From positions 9,852 through 54,126 of the forward strand of contig JAHDCG010000030.1 of the NCBI GenBank assembly GCA_020629965.1: a stretch of DNA of 44,275 nucleotides, in the 5' to 3' direction. Positions 22,985-32,300 of the stretch are shown here, piece by piece (the stretch's first letter is position 1; each line of letters starts with the position of its first letter). Below the pieces are notes generated by a model. It was not told the origin of the DNA. It made no database searches and saw nothing but the letters and a program-made list of their open reading frames with translations. The DNA comes from Saprospiraceae bacterium. Lineage in GTDB: Bacteria; Bacteroidota; Bacteroidia; Chitinophagales; Saprospiraceae. The position numbers and the translations under genes were made by a program.

Positions 22985-23021
22985 AAATAACAGTTGATGC
23001 CTGCACCAACTGTTATTTGAA
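22985..23021. other. Hairpin between tRNA-Trp and secE
   Basis: AAATAACAGTTG pairs with CAACTGTTATTT around a ten-base loop. A second small hairpin (AAAACCG/CGGTTTT, 22860-22879) lies just before secE. These could be RNA processing sites or an attenuator; no long T tract follows on the minus strand. Confidence 0.45.
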
Positions 23022-23046
23022 ACGGAAATAAAAATTCCAAAATTTG

Positions 23047-23119
23047 CACGGGCTGAAGGGCTCGAACCTACGACCTACGGTTTTGGAGACCGTCGCTCTA
23101 CCAACTGAGCTAAGCCCGC
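23047..23119 (-). tRNA. tRNA-Trp (anticodon CCA)
   Basis: On the minus strand the sequence folds as a cloverleaf: acceptor GCGGGCT/AGCCCGT with a G-U pair at the end, D arm TAGCTCAGTTGGTAGAGC, anticodon loop CTCCAAA with anticodon CCA, T arm GGTTCGAGCC, discriminator G as usual for tRNA-Trp. CCA is not encoded. The tuf-trp-secE position is shared with many bacteria outside the enterics. Confidence 0.96.
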
Positions 23120-23124
23120 GTGAT

Positions 23125-23205
23125 ACGGGATTTCCCCAAAAAAAAAGAAATCCCGTAACGTGCGAAAATTAAGCACCCCAAATAAGGGATGCTTAATTTC
23201 GCTTT
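23125..23205 (-). terminator. Two hairpins between tuf and tRNA-Trp
   Basis: AATTAAGCA/TGCTTAATT (about 23165-23203) lies just after tuf on the minus strand and is followed by TTTTCG. ACGGGATTT/AAATCCCGT (23125-23158) with a T-rich loop lies just before the tRNA. The first can act as partial terminator after tuf, the second as a processing hairpin. Confidence 0.5.
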
Positions 23206-23235
23206 ATCATCATCTAAAGACCGAAGTCCTTATGA

Positions 23236-24432
23236 TTAGTCGATAATTTCAGTTACCTGACCCGCACCAACGGTACGACCGCCTTCACGGATTGCAAAAC
23301 GGAGACCTTTCTCCATTGCAATAGTGTTGAGCAACTTCACGTGCAAAGTCACGTTATCGCCCGGCATTACCATTTCTACGTTCTCCGGCAAAGTAACATC
23401 ACCCGTTACATCCGTAGTACGGAAGTAGAACTGAGGACGGTAACCGTTGAAGAATGGTGTGTGACGACCGCCTTCATCTTTACCCAAGACGTAAACCTCA
23501 CATTTGAACTCTTTGTGCGGCTTAACGGAACCCGGCTTGCAGATTACCATACCACGCTTGATTGCTTCTTTCTCGATACCGCGCAACAACAAACCTGCGT
23601 TGTCACCTGCCTCACCGCGATCCAAAATCTTACGGAACATCTCCACACCCGTTACGGTAGAAGTCAAAGGCTTAGCATCGGCAGCTTGCATACCGATAAT
23701 CTCGACAGGATCACCTGTGTTGATTACGCCACGCTCTACACGACCGGTAGCAACAGTACCGCGACCCGTGATAGAGAATACGTCCTCGATAGGCATCAGG
23801 AACGGCTTATCTACATCGCGCTCCGGCTCCGGAATTTCAGCGTCACAAGCAGCCATCAAAGCACGGATTTGGTCTGCAGCACCTGCGTCACCTTCCAATG
23901 CTTTCAAAGCAGAACCCGCGATTACGGAAGAACCGTCACCGTCGAATTCGTATTGGTCCAAAAGTTCGCGAACTTCCATCTCCACCAACTCAAGCATCTC
24001 TTCGTCATCGACGAGATCGACTTTGTTCATGAAAACAACGATTTTCGGAACACCTACCTGGCGAGCCAAAAGGATGTGCTCACGCGTTTGAGGCATAGGA
24101 CCGTCGGTAGCTGCACAAACGAGGATTGCTCCGTCCATTTGGGCTGCACCCGTTACCATGTTTTTTACGTAATCCGCGTGACCCGGGCAGTCAACGTGTG
24201 CGTAGTGACGGTTAGCCGTCTCGTACTCAACGTGTGCGGTGTTGATAGTGATACCACGCGCTTTTTCTTCGGGCGCACCATCAATTGCATCGTAGTCCAT
24301 CTTGTTAGCAAGACCATCGCCTGACAAGACATAAGTAATGGCAGCCGTCAGTGTGGTCTTACCGTGATCCACGTGACCAATCGTACCGATATTCACGTGC
24401 GGTTTGTTTCTTTGAAATGTTTCCTTAGCCAT
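23236..24432 (-). CDS. tuf: Elongation factor Tu
   Basis: GTPase that carries aminoacyl-tRNA to the ribosome, 398 residues. G1 GHVDHGKTT (about 18-26), switch I with [15 protein letters not shown]3 DCPGHADY, G4 NKVD and G5 SALK (here [10 protein letters not shown]) are all present, followed by the two beta-barrel domains ending [11 protein letters not shown]. Full length, ATG at 24432. It lies in the classic tRNA-tuf-secE-nusG arrangement. Confidence 0.99.
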   Translation of the reverse strand: MAKETFQRNKPHVNIGTIGHVDHGKTTLTAAITYVLSGDGLANKMDYDAIDGAPEEKARGITINTAHVEYETANRHYAHVDCPGHADYVKNMVTGAAQMDGAILVCAATDGPMPQTREHILLARQVGVPKIVVFMNKVDLVDDEEMLELVEMEVRELLDQYEFDGDGSSVIAGSALKALEGDAGAADQIRALMAACDAEIPEPERDVDKPFLMPIEDVFSITGRGTVATGRVERGVINTGDPVEIIGMQAADAKPLTSTVTGVEMFRKILDRGEAGDNAGLLLRGIEKEAIKRGMVICKPGSVKPHKEFKCEVYVLGKDEGGRHTPFFNGYRPQFYFRTTDVTGDVTLPENVEMVMPGDNVTLHVKLLNTIAMEKGLRFAIREGGRTVGAGQVTEIID

Positions 24433-24507
24433 CGGTCAATAATTTTTAACTGACGTTTATAAAATAGTTTTTTTTAAAAATTGCTCCGAACCGTCGGAAC
24501 AAATCTG

Positions 24508-24579
<72 letters not shown>

Positions 24580-24709
24580 ATTTTTGAAAATCGAAAATTG
24601 CATTTCAACTTCAAAAAACTCTTGCTCAAAATAAAGCGGGCGATTAGCTTAGTATCGCCGAGTCAGTGTACGCATCGCGGCACAAAAATGTTTCCGCAAA
24701 TACAAAAAC

Positions 24710-24753
24710 ACTTTTAAAAAGCAGTGTAAACAAAAACAGTGCTTTTTAAAAGT
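24710..24753. other. Hairpin between tRNA-Gly and tRNA-Thr
   Basis: CTTTTAAAAAGCA pairs with TGCTTTTTAAAAG around a short loop; part of the series of hairpins in every spacer of this tRNA cluster. Confidence 0.5.
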
Positions 24754-24757
24754 GATG

Positions 24758-24830
24758 AGCGGGAGACGAGACTCGAACCCGCGACCCTCAGCTTGGAAGG
24801 CTGATGCTCTACCAACTGAGCTACTCCCGC
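24758..24830 (-). tRNA. tRNA-Gly (anticodon TCC)
   Basis: Cloverleaf on the minus strand: acceptor GCGGGAG/CTCCCGC, D arm TAGCTCAGTTGGTAGAGC, anticodon stem TCAGC/GCTGA with loop CTTCCAA, T arm GGGTTCGAGTCTC, discriminator T. CCA is not encoded. Confidence 0.95.
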
Positions 24831-24881
24831 TTAATGACCGTATTCGTAAAAATTACGGTTACGGCTTATTTCAAAAAAGCA

Positions 24882-24915
24882 GAGGGATGATTGCAGTTAA
24901 TCATCCCTCCTGCTT
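24882..24915 (-). terminator. Terminator-like hairpin between tRNA-Tyr and tRNA-Gly
   Basis: On the minus strand GCAGGAGGGATGATT pairs with AATCATCCCTCTGC and is followed by six T. It has full intrinsic-terminator form even though two more tRNAs and tuf lie downstream, so it must be leaky, act as a processing site, or be followed by another promoter. Confidence 0.55.
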
Positions 24916-24918
24916 TGG

Positions 24919-25000
24919 TGGGGGTGATAGGATTCGAACCTATTCAGTCGAAACACCGGATTTACAGTCCGGCCCGGCTCTCCAACTCCGGCGCACCCCC
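24919..25000 (-). tRNA. tRNA-Tyr (anticodon GTA)
   Basis: An 82-base class II tRNA on the minus strand: acceptor GGGGGTG/CACCCCC, anticodon stem CCGGA/TCCGG with loop CTGTAAA, a long variable arm, T arm AGGTTCGAATCCT and discriminator A. The next three bases are CCA, so this is the only tRNA here with an encoded CCA end, possibly by chance. Confidence 0.95.
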
Positions 25001-25111
25001 GTGGGCGGTTATAACCCTGCTTTTAAAGCCTTAGCCTCAAAAGAGATTATCGCCGTATAAATAAATGAATAAAAGCGGTCAAAATACAGAGTATTTATCA
25101 GCTTTTCTTCT

Positions 25112-25140
25112 CTGATTCTCTTCGCCGAGAGAAAAATCAG
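25112..25140. other. Hairpin between tRNA-Thr(TGT) and tRNA-Tyr
   Basis: CTCTGATT (about 25112-25119) pairs with AATCAGAG (about 25134-25143), whose end touches the 3' end of tRNA-Thr(TGT). Probably an RNA processing hairpin. Confidence 0.4.
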
Positions 25141-25213
25141 AGCCAACAGACGGACTCGAACCGCCGACCGGCTGATTACAAATCAGCTGCTCTACCAGCT
25201 GAGCTATGTTGGC
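25141..25213 (-). tRNA. tRNA-Thr (anticodon TGT)
   Basis: Cloverleaf on the minus strand: acceptor GCCAACA/TGTTGGC, D arm TAGCTCAGCTGGTAGAGC, anticodon stem GCTGA/TCAGC with loop TTTGTAA, T arm CGGTTCGAGTCCG, discriminator T. First gene of the tRNA-tuf transcript. Confidence 0.95.
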
Positions 25214-25300
25214 TGGTAACACATAAGGATAATATTCAATATCGTGCCGGATTTTCGTTTAAATCCTTTCGGTAATTATCCTCGTTTTCGTTAGCGGGTG

Positions 25301-25308
25301 CAAAGATA
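25301..25308 (-). promoter_or_regulatory. Promoter -7 box for the tRNA-tuf-rpo cluster
   Basis: The minus-strand octamer TATCTTTG fits TANNTTTG, with a TTTAC about 17 bases upstream in the -33 position. It lies about 88 bases before tRNA-Thr(TGT) and is the best placed promoter for the tRNA-tuf operon. Confidence 0.6.
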
Positions 25309-25497
25309 GAAACCTTTTTGATAATGTAAAGTATTTTTAAACTTTTTTTTCAAAAATTTTTCAACTCTAAAAATCACTGTTGCCCGCCGTTTAACCGTCG
25401 CAAAAAGAAAGGTTTGATTTTCAACGGGTTAGAAAAAACGAGCAAAATATCGGCGGGAAATAAAAATTTCAGCGACCGCATTTTTTCCTGCATAAAT

Positions 25498-25531
25498 TAA
25501 AAGGTGCGCAGAACCTGTCGTCCTGCGCACC
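25498..25531 (-). terminator. Terminator after second hpf gene
   Basis: GGTGCGCAG (25503-25511) pairs with CTGCGCACC (25523-25531) and is followed on the minus strand by TTTTAATTT. It separates the xerC-hpf unit from the tRNA-tuf unit. Confidence 0.75.
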
Positions 25532-25570
25532 CTTTATCAACCCTGCGGCCGGTCTGAAAGTTCCCGGCTT

Positions 25571-25867
25571 TTAGTAAGTCGATAATTTTTCTTTGTATTT
25601 TTTGATTTGACGCTTCAGCGCATCGACGGCATCACCGAGGGCTTTGCCGGCAGACTCGCCCGTACTCGATGCGAAAAGCGTTTCGCCGGGCACGTTTAAT
25701 CTGACCTCCGCCATGTGGGTATCTTCACTGTCTTGGGTTTTCTTCAAGGTGACATCCGCCGCTACAATACTGTCGAGATACTTGTCGAGCTTCGATACTT
25801 TTTCGTTAACGTATTCTGTCAGGGCATCGGTATGTTGGATGTCTATGGTTTCTAAATTGACTTTCAT
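25571..25867 (-). CDS. Short ribosome hibernation-promoting factor (copy 2)
   Basis: A 98-residue protein of the HPF/YfiA fold, which binds the decoding site of idle ribosomes and blocks tRNA and mRNA. Typical parts are the start with VNLETIDIQHTDALTEYVNEKVSKL, the MAEVRLNVPGETLFASSTGES strand region and the basic last helix LKRQIKKYKEKLSTY. It is the short form without the long C-terminal dimerisation domain. A second hpf gene lies 206 bases upstream with an intervening terminator. Its specific symbol (hpf or raiA) cannot be decided from sequence alone. Confidence 0.92.
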   Translation of the reverse strand: MKVNLETIDIQHTDALTEYVNEKVSKLDKYLDSIVAADVTLKKTQDSEDTHMAEVRLNVPGETLFASSTGESAGKALGDAVDALKRQIKKYKEKLSTY

Positions 25868-25990
25868 AAATAGTTAAGGTTTTAGATTTGCGATGAGATT
25901 TCACAATTCTTGGTTAGAAAATACTCGGTTTTTAAATCCGATTGGTACTTTTTATAACAGCCGGACTGCTTTGAATGTTTCCGAAAACGG

Positions 25991-26031
25991 AAAAAGCCTG
26001 TTTGCGAAACTCTATCGCAAACAGGCTTTTT
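25991..26031. terminator. Terminator between the two hpf genes
   Basis: AAAAAGCCTGTTTGCGA pairs with TCGCAAACAGGCTTTTT around a seven-base loop; it has a T tract in both directions. It ends the upstream hpf transcript and implies a separate promoter for the downstream copy. Confidence 0.8.
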
Positions 26032-26073
26032 ATTAAATAAGGTTATTAAATTGGTTATGCTGAAGATGAAGAA

Positions 26074-26379
26074 TTACTTGCGTTTTGCCTGAAGTTTGGT
26101 TTTGTAGCGACGAATTTGTCTTTTCAAACTGTCGATTATCGCGTCGATTGAGGCTTCAAAGGTTTTTTTGGCATCTTTCGCAATGAGAATTTGACCGGGG
26201 AGGTTGATGCGGACTTCCGCTACTTTGTCTTTGACCTGACCGGTGTTCTCTAATTTGAGGACGACGCGGGCATCGATGATGCGGTCGAAGAGTTGTTCTA
26301 ATTTGGCAAGTTTCGCATTAATAAAGTCGATTAACTTGCTGTCTGCTTTGAATGCTACTGCATTGGTGTACACTGTCAT
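26074..26379 (-). CDS. Short ribosome hibernation-promoting factor (copy 1)
   Basis: A 101-residue HPF/YfiA-fold protein. It shows the same layout as the neighbouring copy: FKADSKLIDFINAKLAKLEQLF near the start, VAEVRINLPGQILIAKDA in the middle, and a more basic C-terminal helix (LKRQIRRYKTKLQAKRK). The two copies have diverged widely, so the duplication is old. ATG at 26379. The gap to xerC contains two heptamer-type repeats (26405-26449, 26581-26679). It lies after xerC, the usual Bacteroidota place of a single hpf/raiA. Confidence 0.92.
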   Translation of the reverse strand: MTVYTNAVAFKADSKLIDFINAKLAKLEQLFDRIIDARVVLKLENTGQVKDKVAEVRINLPGQILIAKDAKKTFEASIDAIIDSLKRQIRRYKTKLQAKRK

Positions 26380-26404
26380 AAGAACAATTTTTGCAAAATT
26401 GTTC

Positions 26405-26679
26405 GGTTGGAAAATTGGTTGATAGTTGATGGTTGGTGGTTGATAGTTACCACTCTCGCCTATCCCCTGACCTTTTACCTTCCGAACAATTTTTAAGGTT
26501 TAAGAAATTGTGTTGCATACGGCGCATCTTTTTGTCGCCGTGTATTAGTGTAATTTTACTCTTATATTTTTTCTTGTTATATTGTTGAGTCGTTGAATTG
26601 TTGAAAATCCGGCAGCACATTTTATTTGTTGTTGTATGAGGTGCTCAACGATTCAACACCTCAACACTTCAACATTTTT
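26405..26679. repeat. Short-unit repeat arms between xerC and hpf
   Basis: GTTGRTR heptamers fill 26405-26449. A pair of inverted arms with seven- to nine-base units (GTTGAATT-like at 26581-26609; TCAACACC, TCAACACT, TCAACATT at 26641-26679) follows. The second arm ends at the xerC stop codon. AAAATTGTTCGG near 26395 is also repeated inverted near 26487. Confidence 0.5.
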
Positions 26680-27574
26680 ACTCCTCCCCTCCTTTCGGAT
26701 GTGCCTGTTTGTAAACCTCTTTCAGCCTCTCGATGCTGTTGTGCGTATAAATCTGCGTGGCGGCGAGATTGCTGTGTCCGAGTAATTCCTTGACGGCATT
26801 GAGGTCTGCGCCGCGATTACTTAGATGCGTGGCAAAACTGTGCCGGAGAACGTGCGGACTCCTTTGATCGGCGGTACTGACTTTGGAAAGGTAACGTTTG
26901 ACGGTATTGTAGACAAAACCGCCGGATATGGGTTTGCCTTTTTTACTGAGAAAGAGTGCCTGCTCGGCGGTACCGGGGTACTCGTCGGTGCGCAGGAGGA
27001 GGTATTCCTGCAAGCGTTTGCGCAGGTCGAACGAAACGGGGATGATGCGTTCTTTGCTGCCTTTACCGAGTACCTTGATTTGATTTTCGTGGAAGTTGAT
27101 GTCTTTGGTTTCCAAAGACGTCAGCTCGGAGCGGCGCATACCCGTGCTGTACAGCAGGTCGAGTATCATGCGATTGCGGGCACCGGGGTAGCCTTCTTCA
27201 AATTCGACATCGGAGAACAGACGCTTGATGCTGTCCTCTTTGAGATAAACGGGAAGACGTTTGCCTACCTTGGGGGCGGTGACTTTGAGCATCGGATTTT
27301 TGTCGATGTACTCGCGGCGCAGCAGGAAGTTGTAGTAGGACTTGAGGGTAGAGAATTTTCGATTAACCGTGCGGGTACTCGCTTTCTTTTCAGTGAGCAG
27401 ATACACACCCCACGAGCGTATATGCGAATGCCCCGCTTCCGTTACAGAAGCGAGGCCGCATTGATTTTCTATATAGTCGAAAAACTGCTTTAAGTCGTTC
27501 TTATAAGCAGTCAACGTATGAACGGAAGACCTTTTTTCGTGCTGAAGGTAGTTAATAAACGATTCTTGCTGCAT
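26678..27574 (-). CDS. xerC: Tyrosine recombinase, XerC/D-like
   Basis: Site-specific recombinase of 298 residues, the usual XerC/XerD length. N-terminal SAM-like DNA-binding domain (about 1-90), then the catalytic domain with Arg147 (TGMRRSEL), Lys171 (LGKGSKER), His241 and Arg244 (HVLRHSF), His267 (LLGHSN) and nucleophile Tyr276 (IYTHNS). All catalytic residues are present. Its location between rpsU and hpf is the conserved one for the Bacteroidota housekeeping chromosome-dimer recombinase, so it is not a sign of a mobile element. Whether XerC or XerD is the closer homologue cannot be settled here. Confidence 0.93.
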   Translation of the reverse strand: MQQESFINYLQHEKRSSVHTLTAYKNDLKQFFDYIENQCGLASVTEAGHSHIRSWGVYLLTEKKASTRTVNRKFSTLKSYYNFLLRREYIDKNPMLKVTAPKVGKRLPVYLKEDSIKRLFSDVEFEEGYPGARNRMILDLLYSTGMRRSELTSLETKDINFHENQIKVLGKGSKERIIPVSFDLRKRLQEYLLLRTDEYPGTAEQALFLSKKGKPISGGFVYNTVKRYLSKVSTADQRSPHVLRHSFATHLSNRGADLNAVKELLGHSNLAATQIYTHNSIERLKEVYKQAHPKGGEE

Positions 27575-27826
27575 CCTCTTTTCCTGTACTTTTCGCAGTC
27601 TGAATTTAATAATAAATCTTTTCGGATTTATTTTCGTACAAATTACCGAACATTATTTTGCAAGGCAATTTTAATAAAACTCAGAGCTTGGTTGTGAATA
27701 ATTACACAACTAAAGTACAGGTTATTCGGGAAAAATGCAAGTTATACGTTACCGGGAAAATGATTTCTAAATCAGAAAAATCATATAAACCTAATGATTA
27801 TTTAACCTAACAGCGTTTGCACGAAT

Positions 27827-28015
27827 TTAGTGCGTTCCGTATTTTTCTGCTTTGTAAGCTGCTTTAAGCAACTCGCCGCGACGGGTCACGGATGGTTTGG
27901 TGAAGTGCTTGCGACGACGCAATTCTTTCATAAAACCTGCGCGTTCGAATTTACGCTTGTATTTTTTCAGTACGCGGTCGATGTTTTCACCGTCTTTGAT
28001 ATCAATAATTAACAT
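27827..28015 (-). CDS. rpsU: Ribosomal protein S21
   Basis: Small-subunit protein of 62 residues near the anti-Shine-Dalgarno end of 16S rRNA. It starts MLIIDIKDGENIDRVLKKYKRKFERAG and ends with a basic RRGELLKAAYKAEKYGTH tail. The ATG at 28015 matches the family N-terminus; an upstream start at 28063 would add an unconvincing 16-residue leader. It heads the minus-strand rpsU-xerC-hpf series, about 250 bases upstream of xerC. The promoter box at 28163-28170 lies in the right place. Confidence 0.95.
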   Translation of the reverse strand: MLIIDIKDGENIDRVLKKYKRKFERAGFMKELRRRKHFTKPSVTRRGELLKAAYKAEKYGTH

Positions 28016-28162
28016 ACAAAAAACTCCTTTTAAAATTTGGCGAATGAGAGGAAAATGAAACAAAATTCTTATTCAAAACTAATAAAAGTCAGTAAGCAGA
28101 ATTTTAGTTTGAATTTCTTCATTCAGAAAATTATGAGATTGTCCGCTTTTTTCAGCGGTGCG

Positions 28163-28170
28163 CAAAGATA
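28163..28170 (-). promoter_or_regulatory. Promoter -7 box for rpsU
   Basis: The minus-strand octamer TATCTTTG fits TANNTTTG and lies about 150 bases before rpsU. A -33 TTG at the right distance is not evident. The 339-base divergent gap (28016-28354) otherwise shows only a small hairpin near 28142-28158. Confidence 0.55.
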
Positions 28171-28354
28171 CGGACTTTTTGTGTAGCTTGCCTGAAATTT
28201 AACACTAAAATTTATCGGCATCGCTCACTGCTTGGTACTCACCGAATATTATTCGCCGAACACCGCAGTCACTTTTTTCCGTTTGCGCATCTATATAACA
28301 AGACAAAAGCAGAAATAGTTTACCTAATCAACTAAAAATCAACCTTTTATAAAA

Positions 28355-28789
28355 ATGAAAAGAGAAAACAGAAAGGAGAAATTTGTCAAAAACCCGATTT
28401 TTCCCGGCGGCAAAAAAGGGATGCAGGAAACGGTGAAAAAGAACCTACGCTACCCCAAAACCGCCTTTGCCAACAAAACGGAAGGCACCGTACACCTGCG
28501 CTACTCTATCGACCGCAGCGGCAAAACGTTTGATATTAAAGTCGTATCGGGCATCGGTGACGGCTGCGACGAGGAGGCAAAGCGCATCGTCAGTCTGTTT
28601 AAATTCAGAATGCCGCGCAATCGGGCGGGCAAACTGACTTTTCATAAGACTTTGCAGGTGCATTTTCGATTGCCGAAGGGAAAAGAAAAACCTGTCGTGC
28701 CGCAAACAACCGCTGTTACTTACAGTTACACAACCAATAAGCAAGAGGATAAAAATTCGGGAAGTTACAGTTATGAGATTTCTCTATAG
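28355..28789 (+). CDS. Free-standing TonB C-terminal domain protein
   Basis: A 144-residue protein with the Bacteroidota TonB C-terminal signature: NPIFPGGKKGMQETVKKNLRYP (about 13-34), EGTVHLRYSIDRSGKTFDIKVVSGIG (about 43-68) and GCDEEAKRIVSLFKFRMP (about 70-87). Normal TonB proteins have an N-terminal membrane anchor and a Pro-rich spacer. Here the N-terminus is basic and there is no membrane span or signal peptide, and the C-terminal 35 residues are a low-complexity Ser/Thr/Tyr tail. It could be cytoplasmic or exported by an unrecognised route. It lies just before the susC transcription unit, but the long leader between them argues for separate regulation. Confidence 0.75.
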   Translation: MKRENRKEKFVKNPIFPGGKKGMQETVKKNLRYPKTAFANKTEGTVHLRYSIDRSGKTFDIKVVSGIGDGCDEEAKRIVSLFKFRMPRNRAGKLTFHKTLQVHFRLPKGKEKPVVPQTTAVTYSYTTNKQEDKNSGSYSYEISL

Positions 28790-28912
28790 CTGTCTTTATT
28801 TGTCGGTATTATCACTGCATTTTATCTGTTTGTAATTCTTATTCGCTTTAACCAAAATTAACAAAGACTTCGAAAATTTATATTTTTATTAAAATAATTC
28901 ACAAGGATTAAA

Positions 28913-28920
28913 TACCTTTG
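28913..28920 (+). promoter_or_regulatory. Promoter -7 box and long leader for susC
   Basis: TACCTTTG fits TANNTTTG. Transcription from here gives a leader of about 450 bases before susC. Right after the box CCGACA (about 28922) can pair with TGTCGG (about 28953), and CGAAAGG/CCTTCG forms a second hairpin (about 28960-28982). The rest of the 585-base gap (28790-29374) is AT-rich with no gene. Confidence 0.5.
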
Positions 28921-29374
28921 TCCGACAGAAAAAAAACAAAAAAAATGATTGTGTCGGCAGCGAAAGGACTTTAGCCTTCGTTTCTGTCACATATACCTAA
29001 CTAAAACGAACACATTTCTTATATATATCAACGCTTTGTACTGATTGTTTGAATAAATCTAAAAAACTATAAACCTTATTTTTATCTTAAAATTTCATTT
29101 TTACTTTTCACCCGCTTTCGCATTTACACTCGTTAAAACTCTCTTGCTTACCATTTTACAAAATTAATTTTCAACGAAGTTCGGATTGAACATACGCACC
29201 AAATTATAACGTATGCTTTGATTTGATTTTCGGAAAATCTATAAATTGTCGTTTGTTCTTTAATCGTCCTTTTGCCTCGATTGTATTGCTAACACAACCG
29301 GGATATCACAAAAGCACAAAAACGACGACAAACTTCTTTTCACATTTTTACAATTGTTTTAAAACTGAATTAGT

Positions 29375-32300
29375 ATGAAAAAACTTTTGCTATCATTAAG
29401 TATGGTTCTTTTTGTGGTCGGCTTTGCGTTGGCACAAAAAACCGTGACGGGCACGATTACCGATACCGACGGCGAGCCGTTGATTGGTGCATCCGTGCTG
29501 GTCAAAGGTACCTCTTCGGGTACGGTTACGGACATTGACGGTGGGTTTAGCCTGCGTGTGCCTGAAACGGCAGAGATGCTGTCTGTCAGCTACACGGGTT
29601 TTGCTAACCAAGATGTTCTTATCGACGGTCGCTCTGCTATCGACGTCGTCATGGAGGAAGGTGTGGCACTCGACGAGGTAGTCGTTACCGCATTGGGTAT
29701 TTCACGTGAAGAAAAATCTTTGGGTTACGCAATGAGTGAAGTAGGCGGTGAGGAAATCGCCGACTCGCGTGAAACAAACGTCGTCAACGCGCTGCAAGGT
29801 AAAGTTGCGGGTATCCAGATTCAGGGTTCGCCTTCGACGCTCGGCGGTTCTTCGCGTATCACTATTCGCGGTAGTTCTTCCTTCCTCGGTCAAAACCAAC
29901 CGCTTTTCGTAGTGGACGGTGTGCCGATTGACAACTCTAACTTTGCTACCAACGGTCAACAGCGCGGTTTCGGTGGTTCCAACGCTTATGACTACGGTAA
30001 TACGGCGCAGGATATCGACCCGAACAACATTAAGTCTATGTCTGTACTGAAAGGAGCGGCAGCGACAGCACTCTACGGCGCGCGCGGTGCGAACGGTGTT
30101 ATTTTGATTACTACCAAAGACGGCAGCGGTCAGAAAGGTTTCGGTGTAGAAGTTAACTCTTCCGTAGGTTGGGATCAGGTTACTAATCTTATTCCCCATC
30201 AGCAGATATACGGCGGGGGTGATATACAACCAACCGAAAGCGGCTTCAACGAGGTAGTCATCGACGGTCAGACTCAACTATATCCTACTTATGCGAAGGA
30301 TGGTTCTTGGGGACCTAAATTTGAAGGTCAGTTGGTACGTCACTGGGACTCTTGGGATCCGCAACGTCCGAACTTTGGTGAATTGCGCCCATGGGTTGCT
30401 CCGGAAAACGGCTACGAAGAATTCTTTGAAACGGGTATGACTTTCCAAAACAGTGTTGCGGTCAGCGGTGCGGATGAGAAAGGTTCTTTCCGTTTGGGTT
30501 ACACAAACCTGAACCAAAGCGGTACTTTTCCGAATGCGGAATTAGACCGTAATACGGTGACATTCAACAGCGGTTACCAACTGCACCCGCGCCTGAAAGT
30601 AGGCATCAGCGGTAACTACGTACGCAACGAAGCGGCAAACCGTAACGTAACGGGCTACAACAACGGTAACCCGATGCAGGCATTTACCCAATGGTGGCAG
30701 ACAAACCTGGACTTGGATCGTTTGCGCGATGCATCTACTTACGTGGACGGTACGCAGTACACATGGAATCCGGTCGGTGTTGTCAAAGACCAAGCGACTA
30801 ACGAGTTTGTCGGTTTTAACCCAAATCCTAACTTCTTCGATAACCCTTATTGGGTGCGCAATAACTATTTACAAGAAGATGTACGCGATCGTATTTTCGG
30901 TAACTTCAATGCTTCTTTTGAATTGGCGGAAGGTTTGACTTTGACGGGTCGTTTAGGGAATGACTTTTATGCCTTCTCAGCGGTGACAGGTATTCCGAGT
31001 GCTTCCGTTTCTCAAGGTCAATATACAGAAACAGAGCGTCGCTTCAACGAATCAAACCTCGAAGGTCGCTTGAACTACAATAAAGATTTCGGTGACATCA
31101 GCTTATCTGCAAGTCTTGGTGGTAACCGTATGCGTCAATTCACACGTCGTACTTACTTATCTACCGTAGGTGGTGTAGAATTGCCGGGCTTTGATAACTT
31201 GAGTAACTCTGCCGGTCCCATCGACTTCGAAACAGAAGAGTTTAACAAGCAAATTAACTCTGCTTTCGGTTTTGCTTCTATCGGTTTCCGCAACTTCTTA
31301 TATTTAGACATCAGCGGTCGTAATGACTGGTCTTCCACTTTGAACGCGGATGATAATTCTTATTTCTACCCTGCCGCCTCTTTGAGTGCGGTCATTTCCG
31401 ACATCCCGGGTTTGGGTAACTTAGGTCCTCTTTCCTTTGCGAAAGTACGTTTGAGCTATGCACAAGCAGGTAATGACGCAGACCCTTATTTGACAACTAA
31501 CGTATTCGACCCGCAGGTGCCGGGTATTCGCGGTAATACACGTTATAATGTACCGAATACTTTGCCGAACCAATTGTTGGCAAATGAGTTGACAAAAGAA
31601 ATCGAAGCAGGTCTTAACGTTCGTTTCCTGAACAACCGTATCGGTTTGGATGTAGCTTATTACAAGCGTAATACTACCGAGCAAATTTTCAACGTACCGG
31701 TTTCTGCTGCAACAGGGTTTACCGCACGTGCATTAAATGCAGGTGAAATGGAAAACAGCGGTGTCGAGTTATCTTTAAACGTAACTCCGGTTTCTACGCG
31801 TGACTTCACTTGGGATTTGTACTTCAATGCAACCAGCATCAACAACAAAGTTGTTTCTTTGGATGAAGGTGTAGAAAGTATTGCACGCGGCGGTACTTGG
31901 GCAGCGGATTTGCGTGTAGCGGAAGATGTAGGTTACATGGCATTGTTCGGTCAGGATTTTGTGCGTGAAAACTACGAGGAAGATGCGGACGGTAACATCA
32001 TTCGTAACGAAGGTCAACCTACCGTTAATGAAAACGGTGAGTGGGTACAGACTGCAGATCGTGTATTCTTGGGTAGCGCAGTCGCTGATTATATCGGTGG
32101 TTTCGGTACTAACTTTACTTACAAAGGCATTAACTTGGGTGTTTTGTTTGATTTCCAGGAAGGCGGTATCGTACACTCTACTTCTTTGCAGTGGGCTAAA
32201 TACTCCGGTATGCACCCCGAAACAATTTCTTTCAACGGTGTAGAAGATATACGTGAAACAGGTTTGATTTTGCCGGGCGTGAAAGCAGACGGTACGCCGA

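Noticed and set aside
26678-27574. Tyrosine recombinase as part of an integrative element
   Set aside because: It sits in the conserved rpsU-xerC-hpf-tuf order with no attachment repeats at the neighbouring tRNAs, so it is the housekeeping chromosome-dimer recombinase.
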